Source of the DNA: an uncultured Clostridium sp.
GTDB lineage: Bacteria > Bacillota > Clostridia > Lachnospirales > Lachnospiraceae
DNA: 64,000 nt
Reading direction: 5' to 3'
Assembly (NCBI GenBank): GCA_945915475.1
Contig: CAMEFI010000007.1
Coordinates: forward strand, 34,559 to 98,558
Under the pieces are notes generated by a model. It saw only the letters and a program-made list of their open reading frames with translations, ran no database searches and was not told the DNA's origin. The position numbers were made by a program, and so were the translations under genes. The number at the start of each line of letters is the position of its first letter. Position 1 is the first letter of the stretch. This document shows, in pieces, positions 1-9,248 of this stretch.

Positions 1-773
1 ACCTGTTCCCCTTTACAGTGATGCTTGGTCTCTAGATAATCAATCACTTCTTTGCAAACCTCACCGGCATCTGCATCATCCTCTTTCAATGCGTAGAAAT
101 CCGTAATCTCATTGGACAGATCCCATCCCAGCGCATTGGTAAATGCTTTCGGAGGAATAATAAGCTGTACCGATGGATCCTCATACATGGCCGTGATCAT
201 GTTGGATTCCTCCGATTTTGTAACTCCTACGATTGTCACCGTCATTTCTGCCGTATCCCATACATTAAGATCAATATCCATACCTACCACATTAGTGGAT
301 CCAAACATTTTCATTGCATCATCTTCACTGATTACACAGATTGGTTTTCCTTCTTCTGCTTCCCCATCTGTATAGGCCGCACCTTTCACAAACTCATCTT
401 CCTGAAAAGTAAAGGCTTCGGCATCGGCTGCAACTATGGTAGCCTTAAAATCATCCTTTTTTGTTCTGGTACTTCCTTCGAAAATTGTCTGTGTGGTAAC
501 CGCCTTAATTCCATCCATTTTTCGAATGGTATCCATATCCTCTTCTGTAATATAGTATTTTTCCTGATAATCCAGGACAACAAATGCAAGCTGTCCTTTT
601 CCAATACTCCCGAGTTCCTCGGAAATCATATCCGTCGCACCATTTCCAATGGATATGATCAAGATAACAGACGAAATACCAATAATAATGCCAAGCATTG
701 TAAGAAACGTCCGAACCTTATTGGCCCAGATATTTTTCAATGCCATCTTCACATATTCACCAAGTTGTCCCAT
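1..773 (-). CDS. ABC transporter permease, MacB/FtsX type (3' part missing at window edge)
   Basis: The reading frame is open from an ATG at 773 to the window edge, about 257 residues. It begins MGQLGEYVKMALKNIWANK, followed by a hydrophobic helix (TMLGIIIGISSVILIISIG) and an extracytoplasmic domain, the usual N-terminal half of a MacB-type permease. AGGAGG lies six bases before the ATG. It follows the adaptor gene by 10 bp and the ATPase gene, so the order is ATPase, adaptor, permease in one operon. Such tripartite exporters in Firmicutes usually expel peptides or antimicrobials; the substrate here is unknown. The remaining three C-terminal membrane helices would lie before position 1. Confidence 0.88.
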   Translation of the reverse strand, partial: MGQLGEYVKMALKNIWANKVRTFLTMLGIIIGISSVILIISIGNGATDMISEELGSIGKGQLAFVVLDYQEKYYITEEDMDTIRKMDGIKAVTTQTIFEGSTRTKKDDFKATIVAADAEAFTFQEDEFVKGAAYTDGEAEEGKPICVISEDDAMKMFGSTNVVGMDIDLNVWDTAEMTVTIVGVTKSEESNMITAMYEDPSVQLIIPPKAFTNALGWDLSNEITDFYALKEDDADAGEVCKEVIDYLETKHHCKGEQ

Positions 774-783
774 AACCGGCCTC

Positions 784-2319
784 CTATTCTACCACCATTC
801 CCGGCATAGCAGCCACTGGTGTATACTCATTTCCCGGTTTCATATCCTTGGTCACATTCCGGATTACCTTATCCCCCTCTTCTATTCCTTCTGTCACTTC
901 ATAATATTCATCCGAATAAATGCCAACTTTGACGTCCTTCCGCTGAATTATATTATCCGAATCTACCACATACACATAATCACCATCAATATCTGTACAA
1001 AGTGCTTCATATGGAATCACCAATGCCTTCTCAGCCTTTCCGATAAAAATGTATGCCTTTGCAGATACTCCAATAAAAATGTTGTCATCCGGATTCTCTA
1101 TCTGAATTCGTCCTTTGATGCTGCCACCTGTTGTAACAGAATCCGCACCCGGTATAACCGTATCCGAACTGGCAACACGGCTTATAAATTCTACCTTACC
1201 TGTATATTCCTTATTCCCTATTACTACTCTTGCTTCCTGTTCCTTTGTAATGTAACCAAGGTCATCTTTGGAAACAGCAAATTCCACACCAATCTGATTT
1301 GCATCAATGATGGTCAATACCGTCTGACCTTCATTGGCATATGATCCCTTTACAATATCCACCGATGCGACAATTCCATCCTCCTGGGCAGTCAATCCAG
1401 CCTCTGCAGCATCCAGTGATTCCTGTGCCTCGTTAATATTCAGATTGGATAACTCATTCGAAGCTGCCAACTGTGCCTTCGTACTTTCTGAAACCTTCAC
1501 ATCCTTGTTCGCTGAAACAATGGCTTCCTGTTCTGCTAATTCAGACTGCTTCTCTGCAATAGCTTCATTTTTCTTCGTAAGCTTTTTGTTCAGGTCACGA
1601 ATCGTCTGACGGATTCCCTTTGTGTCCTGTAATTTCGGTTCTCTTGTTGTTCCCTGCTCATTCGGAGTCGCTGCTTTCTCTGTCTCCTTTGCGTTCTGTG
1701 CCTCGACGTCCTCCATCTGATCCTGATAAGCTGTGATGCTGTCATCAATCGTTTCCGCTTCTTTCTTCATGGAAGCAATCTCTTTTTCCAGCTTCTTCAC
1801 CTTTTTCTTCGCCGCACTTGCCTTATCTGCCGCTTCATCCGCCGTCTCATAATTCGCATCTCCGGCAGCCTTTTCGCTTTGCGCTTGAATCTTAACTTTA
1901 GTTAAATTATCGCCCAGGTCAGCAGTATCATAGGTAAGAAGTACATCTCCCTTTTTAACCGTCTGTCCTGCTTCTACACACACATCATTCACTTTCGCCG
2001 TTACCGGTGACACATACGCATTCTTTCCAATTCCAATCACCGTTCCTGAAGTTGTAATCTCCTGCTCTACATCCTTTCTGTCCACAGTATAGAGAGCTTC
2101 ATCCTCGCCAGTCTCCATTTCACTCATTGCTTCTTTCATCTGATCTACTGCTTTCTTAATGGAAATTCCCGTTGCAACCGCCATAATCAAAGCTGCTGCT
2201 ACAATAATAATAACAACTTTCTTATTTCCCTTTTTCTTTGCTTTTTTCTTCGGCTGATCATTCACTTCGACTTCTACAATCTCCTGTTGCATTTCTTCCT
2301 TCTTATTATCGCTTTCCAT
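784..2319 (-). CDS. Membrane-fusion adaptor of ABC exporter (HlyD/MacA-like)
   Basis: A 511-residue protein with a lysine-rich cytoplasmic start, one membrane helix at about residues 35-54, a biotinyl-lipoyl-like segment (VSPVTAKVNDVCVEAGQTV, near 102-120), a long coiled-coil hairpin rich in Lys, Glu and Ala (about 150-310), a second half-lipoyl strand and a beta-barrel domain ending in a VxVGIYSDEYYEVTEGIEEGD segment typical of efflux adaptors. It lies between the ATPase and permease genes, so it should link the permease to the cell envelope. In Gram-positives these adaptors act at the membrane outer face. Assignment of the family is firm; the transported molecule is not known. Confidence 0.9.
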   Translation of the reverse strand: MESDNKKEEMQQEIVEVEVNDQPKKKAKKKGNKKVVIIIVAAALIMAVATGISIKKAVDQMKEAMSEMETGEDEALYTVDRKDVEQEITTSGTVIGIGKNAYVSPVTAKVNDVCVEAGQTVKKGDVLLTYDTADLGDNLTKVKIQAQSEKAAGDANYETADEAADKASAAKKKVKKLEKEIASMKKEAETIDDSITAYQDQMEDVEAQNAKETEKAATPNEQGTTREPKLQDTKGIRQTIRDLNKKLTKKNEAIAEKQSELAEQEAIVSANKDVKVSESTKAQLAASNELSNLNINEAQESLDAAEAGLTAQEDGIVASVDIVKGSYANEGQTVLTIIDANQIGVEFAVSKDDLGYITKEQEARVVIGNKEYTGKVEFISRVASSDTVIPGADSVTTGGSIKGRIQIENPDDNIFIGVSAKAYIFIGKAEKALVIPYEALCTDIDGDYVYVVDSDNIIQRKDVKVGIYSDEYYEVTEGIEEGDKVIRNVTKDMKPGNEYTPVAAMPGMVVE

Positions 2320-2357
2320 ACTTACCTCCTACGTTTTCGACATTGCATAAATCCCGA

Positions 2358-3047
2358 CTACGGGGTTGCTGTAATGTCTGATTCAATCTTTCCATCCAGA
2401 ATACGGACCACCCGCTTTGCATTGGCTGCAATCCCATCATCATGGGTGATCAATACAATGGTATTCCCCTGTTCGTTGAGTCCATCTAATATATTCATAA
2501 TATCCTGTGTTGACTTTGAATCCAGATTACCCGTCGGCTCATCCGCTAAAATCAACGGTGGTGCCGCTGCAATCGCCCTTGCAATTGCCACACGCTGCTG
2601 CTGTCCACCCGACATCTCCGAAGGCTTATGTTTCATTCGTTCCTTCAGTCCAACCTTCTCTAACGCTTCTTCTGCAAGCCGCTTTCTTGTCGACTTATCC
2701 ACCTTCCGATAAATAAGCGGAAGCTCCACATTTTCCAATGCCGTCAGATTCGGAATCAGATTAAAGCCCTGAAAGATAAATCCAATCTGATTATTTCTCA
2801 CTTCCGACAATTCATTGTCCGAAAGACTAGAAACATCTCTACCATTCAATATGTAGGTTCCACTAGTCGGAACATCCAGACACCCAAGCATGTTCATCAA
2901 AGTAGATTTGCCGGAACCGGAATGTCCGATAATGGCAACAAATTCTCCTTTCTGTACGGAAAGACTGACTCCGTCCAGAGCCCGGACTTCATTTTCTCCC
3001 GGATTGTATATCTTATACATATCATGTACTTCTATTAACGTGTCCAT
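2358..3047 (-). CDS. ABC exporter ATP-binding subunit (MacB/LolD type)
   Basis: A 229-residue ATPase: Walker A GHSGSGKST at 41-49, Q-loop FIFQGFN near 91, signature MSGGQQQ at 145-151, Walker B LILADEP at 165-171 and switch His in LITHDD near 199. The start chosen is the ATG at 3047 because GGGGAG sits six bases ahead of it; a frame-open ATG 30 bp upstream lacks such a site. It is first in the operon with the adaptor (2319) and permease (773), and powers export by that complex. A perfect palindrome and direct repeats lie in its promoter. Confidence 0.92.
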   Translation of the reverse strand: MDTLIEVHDMYKIYNPGENEVRALDGVSLSVQKGEFVAIIGHSGSGKSTLMNMLGCLDVPTSGTYILNGRDVSSLSDNELSEVRNNQIGFIFQGFNLIPNLTALENVELPLIYRKVDKSTRKRLAEEALEKVGLKERMKHKPSEMSGGQQQRVAIARAIAAAPPLILADEPTGNLDSKSTQDIMNILDGLNEQGNTIVLITHDDGIAANAKRVVRILDGKIESDITATP

Positions 3048-3088
3048 TCTTCTCCCCTTTCCTGCTGTTACAGACAACTTCTGTCCCG

Positions 3089-3164
3089 TTGTATTATTTC
3101 AATAATACAATAATATATATTAAATTGCAACCTTCAACTCTATACTTAAGAAACACTTAAGAAA
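3089..3164 (-). promoter_or_regulatory. Promoter of the ABC export operon with palindrome and 11-bp-phased direct repeats
   Basis: On the minus strand a -35-like TTGAAG (3132-3137) and -10-like TATTAT (3110-3115) are 16 bp apart. Just upstream of the -35, TTTCTTAAGT occurs twice (3155-3164 and 3144-3153) with an 11-bp period, the layout of OmpR-family response-regulator sites. Just downstream of the -10, a 22-bp perfect palindrome with arms TTGTATTATT (3089-3110) could be a repressor operator or mRNA hairpin. No two-component genes are next to it inside the window. Confidence 0.55.
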
Positions 3165-3168
3165 ATTT

Positions 3169-4077
3169 TTAGAAAAAGCCGTTATCTCGAAGAATCTTCT
3201 CTGGCATTTCCGGATTAAACCGCCCACTTCGAATCATCGCAATCTCATAGGCATATGGCGGATACGATTTCTTCGGATTATCCGGATTCTTGATATATGG
3301 TGTCTCAAGAATTTTCGGTATCTCTGCAAAATTGTTATCATTTATCACATGCATAAGGGCATCAAATCCAATATATCCAAACCCAAAGTTCTCATGTCTA
3401 TCCTTTCCTGCTCCCGGCGGATTCTTACTGTCATTCATATGAAATACGGCAATCTGCTCCTTGCCAATTACCTTATCAAAATGTTCCATGACACCATCAT
3501 AATCCTGAATGATATCATATCCGGCATCGCTGGTATGGCATGTATCAAAGCACACCCTAAGTTTATCATTATAGACAACTCCATCATAGATCATCGCAAG
3601 CTCTTCAAAACTTCTTCCGATCTCACTTCCTTTTCCCGCCATCGTTTCTAACGCAATATGCACCTTTGTATCCTTTGCAAGCACGGAATTAATTCCTTTC
3701 ACAATCTGTGCAACACCTGCCTCCACGCCCTCGCCAACATGGGAACCCGGATGCAGCACCAATACAGTAGACCCCATTGCCTCTGTCCGTTGCAATTCCA
3801 GTTCCAGAAATTCTACTGCAATCCGGAACGTCTCCGGCTTTACACAATTCGCAAGATTAATAATGTATGGAGCATGCACAACAAACTCCTCAATTCCATG
3901 CTCTTTCATCATTGCCTGCGCTTCTGCAATCCGAAGTTCGTCAATCTCCTTCCGTTTCGTATTCTGCGGTGCTCCTGTATATAACATATACGTATTGGCG
4001 CCATAGGAAACAGCCTCCTTCACAGAGCCCAACATCATTTCTTTTCCCGACATTCCTACATGACAACCCAACTTCAC
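3169..4077 (-). CDS. nfo: Endonuclease IV (AP endonuclease)
   Basis: A 303-residue protein opening [12 protein letters not shown], the usual N-terminal metal-site strand of endonuclease IV. Further family landmarks are [57 protein letters not shown] and KILETPY, which supply the His/Asp/Glu ligands of the trinuclear zinc site. It cleaves DNA 5' to abasic sites in base-excision repair. GTG at 4077 is preferred: AGAAAGGA precedes it and the conserved region begins at once; a TTG 42 bp upstream lies close to a repeat. The neighbouring xth gene encodes the second, unrelated AP endonuclease. Confidence 0.92.
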   Translation of the reverse strand: MKLGCHVGMSGKEMMLGSVKEAVSYGANTYMLYTGAPQNTKRKEIDELRIAEAQAMMKEHGIEEFVVHAPYIINLANCVKPETFRIAVEFLELELQRTEAMGSTVLVLHPGSHVGEGVEAGVAQIVKGINSVLAKDTKVHIALETMAGKGSEIGRSFEELAMIYDGVVYNDKLRVCFDTCHTSDAGYDIIQDYDGVMEHFDKVIGKEQIAVFHMNDSKNPPGAGKDRHENFGFGYIGFDALMHVINDNNFAEIPKILETPYIKNPDNPKKSYPPYAYEIAMIRSGRFNPEMPEKILRDNGFF

Positions 4078-4099
4078 GACTTTTTTCCTTTCTACTAAG

Positions 4100-4147
4100 A
4101 TTAGGGTGTCAGGTCGCAAATTGAAAACGGACTTTTGACACCCTAAT
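4100..4147. repeat. Short family-B inverted-repeat element
   Basis: A 48-bp unit with perfect 12-bp inverted ends, ATTAGGGTGTCA (4100-4111) and TGACACCCTAAT (4136-4147), and a 24-bp core. The same ends bound the longer element at 9001-9238, and one end recurs at 28373. It lies between xth and the nfo ribosome site and could also form an mRNA hairpin. Confidence 0.6.
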
Positions 4148-4177
4148 TTTTCTAAACAAATTCGGCGTTTGTGAAAC

Positions 4178-4930
4178 TCACATGATATCCAACTCTACAG
4201 GGCAATGATCTGATCCCATTACATCCGTTAGAATCTTTGCATCCACCAACCTGTCTTTCAAACATTCAGATACCAAAAAGTAGTCAATACGCCATCCTGC
4301 ATTCTTCTCCCTTGCTTTAAACCGATACGACCACCAGGAATAAACACCCTCCTGATCCGGATAGAAATACCGATACGTATCTATGAATCCATTGTCCAAC
4401 AATATACTGAATTTATCCCGTTCTTCATCTGTAAATCCCGCATTTTTACGATTGGTTTTCGGATTTTTAAGATCAATTTCCTCGTGAGCAACATTCATAT
4501 CGCCGCACACAATCACCGGCTTTTTCTTCTCCAACCCTTTCAGATATGCAAGAAAATCTTCTTCCCACTGCATACGATAGGATAATCTTGCAAGCTCATT
4601 TTGCGAATTCGGTGTATACACAGTCACCATGTAATACTCTTCCAGTTCTAACGTGATGACTCTTCCTTCTTTATCGTGCTGCTCCACTCCTATTCCATAG
4701 AACACAGATAACGGCTCCTGTTTTGAAAAAACAGCCGTTCCGGAATATCCTTTTTTCTCGGCATAATTCCAGTATTGATGGTACCCTGGCAGGTCCAGTT
4801 CCAACTGACCTGCCTGCATCTTTGATTCCTGAATGCAGAAAATATCTGCATCCATTTCTTTAAAAAAATCCAAAAATCCTTTGCCCACGCAGGCACGGAT
4901 TCCATTGACATTCCATGAAATCAACTTCAT
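4178..4930 (-). CDS. xth: Exodeoxyribonuclease III / AP endonuclease
   Basis: A 250-residue member of the exonuclease-endonuclease-phosphatase superfamily: [14 protein letters not shown] at the start (Asn of the metal site), IFCIQESK (metal-binding Glu), VTVYTPNS (Tyr), [14 protein letters not shown] (Asp/Asn pair), WWSYRF and [10 protein letters not shown], and the catalytic GSDHCPVEL at the end. It cuts at abasic sites and trims 3' blocks during repair. The ATG at 4930 has AGGAG eight bases upstream and starts exactly at the conserved strand; the frame is open 24 bp further but without support. It follows the GH9 gene by 39 bp. Confidence 0.94.
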   Translation of the reverse strand: MKLISWNVNGIRACVGKGFLDFFKEMDADIFCIQESKMQAGQLELDLPGYHQYWNYAEKKGYSGTAVFSKQEPLSVFYGIGVEQHDKEGRVITLELEEYYMVTVYTPNSQNELARLSYRMQWEEDFLAYLKGLEKKKPVIVCGDMNVAHEEIDLKNPKTNRKNAGFTDEERDKFSILLDNGFIDTYRYFYPDQEGVYSWWSYRFKAREKNAGWRIDYFLVSECLKDRLVDAKILTDVMGSDHCPVELDIM

Positions 4931-4969
4931 CTCTAATTCTCCTATCTGGTTCATCCGCCATTAAAGGCT

Positions 4970-7291
4970 CTATTTTTGGCTTGCTGCTATCAGATAAATG
5001 AGCGGCGAATTCCAATAAATGGTCACCTCATTTGTAGAGTAGCTCTGTGCATTATCTGCATAACATTTTGCCGGTGCCGTATTCAGAAATACTGCCTTTG
5101 CATACGGATCCTCCATATTATTATCCGGTCCACCAACCAACATACCCGGCATAGCCTTTCCAAGCACCTCAGAAGGTCTGTGATGTGGATTCTGAGGACT
5201 TAATGCACCACATCCGGTTACAAAGCAATATCCGGTTGCATTCATACCGAACAAATAATTCAAATGTTGTTTTGCATAGGTTACATACTCTTCCTTTGGC
5301 TGCACATCATTGGCAAGCAAAAGCAACATTCCGGTATTGGCGATGCCCATATTAGAGCCCCATTCATAGCTTCGTTCACGGTTAACCATATATCCATTCT
5401 CTTTACTCTTTGCCACTGCATCATCTGCCGTTGCAATAAGGGCATTCTGCACATCTCTAGTCAGATTTGAACTATCTGTCTTCAACTTATCCGTTGTAAG
5501 TACTGCGTATGCACCATAGGCTCCAACACTTGCCCATCCAAGTCCGTTCAGGTTACTGGTGTCCCCTACGTACTCTGACATAGCACTCTTATAAGTATCC
5601 TCTCCAGTGGTCTTATATAACTCGGCTGCCGCCCAGAAATACTCATCTGCATCCTGGCCATTTGGATACTCACCTGTTACAATATCCTCCGGATTCCTGA
5701 ATCCGTCAGCGCCTTTGTTCTTCTCCAGATAATTCCATGCTTTCACGGCTGCATCCAAACAGGTCTTGGCATATGCCTTATCGCTGCTATCCCCATACTG
5801 TGTATAGATTCTGCTTGCCAATGCCATTACCGCTGCAAAGTCACCAGTTGCTGTATTAGAAATCGGGCACACGATCAATTCATCTGTCTCATCCTGTGGC
5901 ATAACAGTTTCCGGGAACACCTTGCAAGTTACCTTGTGATACACGCCACCACTGCTATCCTGCATTTTAAGCATCCAGTCTAACTCATATTTCGCCTCGT
6001 CAATCAGATCATTTACCCCATTCCCGCTTTCCGGGATACCGAAATCATCTGCATCCTTTGCATGGATCTTACCTGATTGTTTCTCAAAAGCAAGCAACAG
6101 ATCTGCCACCGTCTTCGCACCGGTCACCACATATCTTCCATAGTCACCTGCATCATGCCATCCACCGCTTACATCAATCTTGTTACTTGTTCCATATATA
6201 GTTGCCTGGGCATTATGGCATACCGGATGTGCAAAATCACCAGCCTGATCCCCGGTAAGTTCCATACCACACCTTTGCAGATACAACATCTTCACAATAC
6301 TTTTAAGGGTATTATCATAAATGCCATCACCAATCATGAATTCATAAGATTCCTGTCCTTTTCCCGTTACAATCTTATAAGTTCCTTTGTCTTTCACATC
6401 TGTAAAATCACCACTATTATTCCACTCCTCAGCAGAAACATTTAATTTTCTCTCAGTGATCTTGCCATCATATACAGACTGATTCGTGTCCACATTGATT
6501 ACCTGAAATGTGGTATCATCCTCATCCAGATCTGAGAAAATGACCGTTTTTTTGTCATCTGTTGCATATCCAATCTGGTTCACCTTTACCTTCGGTGCTT
6601 CAACAGCCTCCGCATCCTGTGCCATCTGACTGTCATCCGCTACCGTAAGTGACAAATTATCCAGATATATAGAATGCTCACCTACCGTATCAGAAGCAAG
6701 TCCTGCATCCTTCATGGACTGTACCAATCCAAGGTTAAAACAAAGTCTTGGTGCCGGATCCGTAGCCTCTTCCATCGTAAATTCAGACTCCACATGCTGC
6801 ACATCTTCCCCCACATGAATTGTTTCTGTGGCATATGCATGATAATCACCACCATTTACCTGAATTCTCCAGTCAATATCTCTCTCCATGGTACTATGGA
6901 CATCAAATGAGAACTTATAAACACCACCCTGACGCATCTCGAATCCGTCATAATACACCTGCACACCATGTTCCACACTACCAGTCTTCTTAATGTCAAT
7001 CTGTAATTCACCGTCATCATTGACATCCATGGTCATCTGTCCGCCATTTGTATAACTGGCAAAGCTACCAACCCCATCCGAAAAATCTCCATTCCGGATC
7101 ATATTGCCATCGGCAACCGCCAATGTCTCTTCTGTTGTCGCTTCCTCCGTCGCGGTATCCTCCTTTGCTTCTGTCTGCTCTGCCTCGGTTGTAGCTGTGG
7201 TATTCTCTTCCTTCTTGCTTCCACAACCTGCAACACCACATGTCATTGCTGCTACTAACAACAGAGCAACACCCCTTTTCCATCTTGTCAT
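4970..7291 (-). CDS. GH9 endoglucanase lipoprotein with CBM-like and Ig-like N-terminal domains
   Basis: A 773-residue lipoprotein: signal peptide with lipobox ending at Cys23 (GVAGC), a Thr/Glu-rich linker, a carbohydrate-binding CBM4/9-like beta-sandwich (about 62-220), a CelD-type Ig-like domain (about 233-320) and an (alpha/alpha)6 GH9 catalytic domain (about 325-770). GGWHDAGDYG at 376-385 holds the nucleophile and base aspartates; NPHHRPS at 701-707 is a GH9 signature; Glu755 in NEVTIYW fits the catalytic acid. It should hydrolyse beta-1,4-glucan at the cell surface. The lipid anchor, rather than a dockerin, suggests a free surface enzyme taking in soluble glucans. AGGAGG precedes the ATG. 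It follows deoC by 23 bp. Confidence 0.93.
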   Translation of the reverse strand: MTRWKRGVALLLVAAMTCGVAGCGSKKEENTTATTEAEQTEAKEDTATEEATTEETLAVADGNMIRNGDFSDGVGSFASYTNGGQMTMDVNDDGELQIDIKKTGSVEHGVQVYYDGFEMRQGGVYKFSFDVHSTMERDIDWRIQVNGGDYHAYATETIHVGEDVQHVESEFTMEEATDPAPRLCFNLGLVQSMKDAGLASDTVGEHSIYLDNLSLTVADDSQMAQDAEAVEAPKVKVNQIGYATDDKKTVIFSDLDEDDTTFQVINVDTNQSVYDGKITERKLNVSAEEWNNSGDFTDVKDKGTYKIVTGKGQESYEFMIGDGIYDNTLKSIVKMLYLQRCGMELTGDQAGDFAHPVCHNAQATIYGTSNKIDVSGGWHDAGDYGRYVVTGAKTVADLLLAFEKQSGKIHAKDADDFGIPESGNGVNDLIDEAKYELDWMLKMQDSSGGVYHKVTCKVFPETVMPQDETDELIVCPISNTATGDFAAVMALASRIYTQYGDSSDKAYAKTCLDAAVKAWNYLEKNKGADGFRNPEDIVTGEYPNGQDADEYFWAAAELYKTTGEDTYKSAMSEYVGDTSNLNGLGWASVGAYGAYAVLTTDKLKTDSSNLTRDVQNALIATADDAVAKSKENGYMVNRERSYEWGSNMGIANTGMLLLLANDVQPKEEYVTYAKQHLNYLFGMNATGYCFVTGCGALSPQNPHHRPSEVLGKAMPGMLVGGPDNNMEDPYAKAVFLNTAPAKCYADNAQSYSTNEVTIYWNSPLIYLIAASQK

Positions 7292-7314
7292 AGTTTTTCC
7301 TCCTCTTATTCTTT

Positions 7315-8031
7315 TTATTTCGATTCATGTTGTGCCGTCACAATGGCAACAGTTGCTGAAGTTCCTAACCGGTCCGCTCCTGCTTTGATCATTGCCCTTG
7401 CGGTTTCCAGATCACGAATTCCGCCCGATGCCTTGACGCGTACTCTTTTATAGGTCCTGCCGGTTTCCTTTTCCAGTTCATCGGTCCTGGCATCTACCGT
7501 CTTGCGCATCAGTGCTACATCCTCTACTGTTGCTCCCCCTGTACTGAACCCCGTAGAAGTCTTAACAAAATCTGCGCCGGCCTCTACTGCCACTTCGCAG
7601 GCACGTATTTTCTCTTCTTCCGTAAGAAGGCATGTTTCAATAATAACCTTCAAGATAACATTTTTTCCCATGGTATTATATCTACACACATCTTTCACCT
7701 GGGCAATATCCTGTTTCACAAACTCCCAGTCTTCATCCTTCACTGCCCCTACATTGATTACCATATCAATTTCTGTTGCACCGTTCTCAATAGCTGCCAG
7801 GGTCTCAAATTTCTTTCCCCTTGTATCCATTGCACCAAGAGGAAAACCTATCACCGTGCAGACATCAATCCCTGTATCTGCCAATCGATCTGCCACCTGC
7901 TTTGTACGGCAACTATTCACACACACCGATGCAAAATTATATTGTATCGCCTCTTCACAGATTACATCCACATCCTCTTCACTTGCATCCGCCTTTAAGA
8001 TCGTATGATCAAAATATTTACTAAACTCCAT
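7315..8031 (-). CDS. deoC: Deoxyribose-phosphate aldolase
   Basis: A 238-residue TIM-barrel aldolase that splits 2-deoxyribose-5-phosphate into acetaldehyde and glyceraldehyde-3-phosphate in deoxynucleoside catabolism. Visible are [32 protein letters not shown], the Schiff-base lysine in [13 protein letters not shown] (about residue 157) and the second lysine in VKASGGIRD (about 200). The start at 8031 has AAAGGA nine bases ahead; another in-frame ATG 21 bp upstream lies almost at the edge of the inserted foldback element. No other deo gene is adjacent; without the insertion it would directly follow the RNase H gene. Confidence 0.94.
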   Translation of the reverse strand: MEFSKYFDHTILKADASEEDVDVICEEAIQYNFASVCVNSCRTKQVADRLADTGIDVCTVIGFPLGAMDTRGKKFETLAAIENGATEIDMVINVGAVKDEDWEFVKQDIAQVKDVCRYNTMGKNVILKVIIETCLLTEEEKIRACEVAVEAGADFVKTSTGFSTGGATVEDVALMRKTVDARTDELEKETGRTYKRVRVKASGGIRDLETARAMIKAGADRLGTSATVAIVTAQHESK

Positions 8032-8063
8032 GTCTTTTATCCTTTCCCACATTATAGTCCAAG

Positions 8064-8273
8064 TAGGCGTTTGCGAAACGCCTGTTTCTTCTATTAAACG
8101 TTGTGCAATTTGACAATATCCTCACAGGCACGCTTGCGCTACTCTCGCCTCGCAGCGGTACTAAACTCGTGTTTCACACTCGTTAAGTACCGGCGGTCTC
8201 AAAGCACCTGCTTAGGATACTTGTCAAATCTGCACAACTCAATATACATTTTCAAGAGTTTCGCAATTGCCTA
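8064..8273. repeat. Family-A foldback element, copy 1, with 13-bp target duplication
   Basis: A 210-bp non-coding unit. Its ends are TAGGCGTTTGCGAAAC and, reversed, TAGGCAATTGCGAAAC. ATTATAGTCCAAG flanks it directly on both sides (8051-8063 and 8274-8286). The interior is self-complementary: GTTGTGCAATTTGACAA on the left pairs with the reverse complement of TTGTCAAATCTGCACAAC on the right, and a central imperfect 16-bp stem contains CGGTAC. A near-identical copy is at 39798-40006. It lies between rnhA and deoC. Confidence 0.85.
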
Positions 8274-8274
8274 A

Positions 8275-8880
8275 TTATAGTCCAAGTGCTGCTTTGGCCA
8301 GTTGGTCAGCCATCTCATTATAAGTAACACCCGTATGTGCAGCAACTTTCTGAAACGTTATGTTAATATGCTCCCGCTGCGTAGCTATGAATTCTTTGTA
8401 ACGCTTTGTGCCTTCCTTATTCGCTTTCCATATCCCGTCCGCCCACTTCTCAATTCCCTCATAATCATAGTAAATGGTAATGGACGAATACCCATGTTCC
8501 ACTGCCCACTGGATTGCCTGTTCGCTTCCCAGTATCTCTCCTGCAACATTGCGCATCGATACATAATCTTCATCCTTACCGCTCCCATTTAGCCTCACTA
8601 ATTCGTCCGGAAGAACAAGGACACAGCCATAGGCGTATTGCCGCAGGCTATGCTCGTAACTGCCGTCTACATAAGCGACTAAATGTGCATCCGTGCTGAC
8701 CTGTTGTGGATTCTCACTCATACCGGTTCTTTGAGAAATAAAATCCTCTGCCTCCGAAACCGTCGAAAAGCTCTTGTACACCGCTCCCGAAAAGCCTTCC
8801 ACCTGAGCCTTACAATCATTCCAGGTAAAGTAGATTCCCGGTGTCTTTCCCTTTGCCACTGCATAGTATTTCTTAGCCAT
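8275..8880 (-). CDS. rnhA: Ribonuclease H with N-terminal hybrid-binding domain
   Basis: A 201-residue protein: an N-terminal caulimovirus-viroplasmin-like RNA/DNA hybrid-binding domain (KKYYAVAKGKTPGIYFTWNDCKAQV with GAVYKSF, about residues 3-47), then an RNase HI fold. Catalytic acids appear in YVDGSY, in the GEILGSEQAI helix, in IYYDYEGIEKWADG and in YNEMADQLAKAAL. It degrades RNA in RNA-DNA hybrids. The ATG at 8880 has GGAG eight bases upstream; the frame is open for 69 bp more without a good site. Its stop codon falls inside the target duplication of the adjacent repeat, so the insertion removed only the spacer to deoC. Confidence 0.9.
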   Translation of the reverse strand: MAKKYYAVAKGKTPGIYFTWNDCKAQVEGFSGAVYKSFSTVSEAEDFISQRTGMSENPQQVSTDAHLVAYVDGSYEHSLRQYAYGCVLVLPDELVRLNGSGKDEDYVSMRNVAGEILGSEQAIQWAVEHGYSSITIYYDYEGIEKWADGIWKANKEGTKRYKEFIATQREHINITFQKVAAHTGVTYNEMADQLAKAALGL

Positions 8881-9000
8881 AGATCTTCTCCGCTTCTTAT
8901 ATTCATATACACCTGAACTTAGAATACTGTTTTTCGGATATACCGTCAAGTAAAATCGAACAGATTCAGGGAAACTCGGGAAGCAAAGAGTTTCCTATAA

Positions 9001-9238
9001 AGATTAGGGTGCCAAAAGTCCATCTCGAATTTGTGATTTGGCATGTTGCACAAAAATAGATTGTTTGCATTCCGTTGCGCTAACCGTTTCGATGAGCCTC
9101 TAATCGCAAAAATCGTGTTCAGCAAAGGCTTTCACGATTTTCAGAGTCTCATCTACACAGCGCAAAAGTCATTTAACCAATCCGTTTTTGTGCAAGATGC
9201 CATCCAAGTTTTTGAAAATGGGCTTTTGGCACCCTGAT
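9001..9238. repeat. Family-B foldback element, long copy
   Basis: About 237 bp bounded by ATTAGGGTGCCAAAAG (from 9003) and its near inverse CTTTTGGCACCCTGA (to 9237). TCCTATAAA lies outside both ends in the same orientation, as a target duplication would. Inside, GGCATGTTGCACAAAAA near the left pairs with the reverse complement of TTTTTGTGCAAGATGCC near the right, and AAAATCGTG pairs with CACGATTTT in the centre, so the unit can fold end to end. A 64-codon open frame within it looks accidental. Confidence 0.7.
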
Positions 9239-9248
9239 CCTATAAAAC

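Noticed and set aside
649..1344. 231-codon plus-strand frame opposite the adaptor gene
   Set aside because: It is a shadow of the minus-strand adaptor and permease genes, with no start site and improbable composition.
9043..9237. 64-codon open frame inside the family-B repeat
   Set aside because: It follows the repeat boundaries, has no ribosome site and reads a palindromic sequence.
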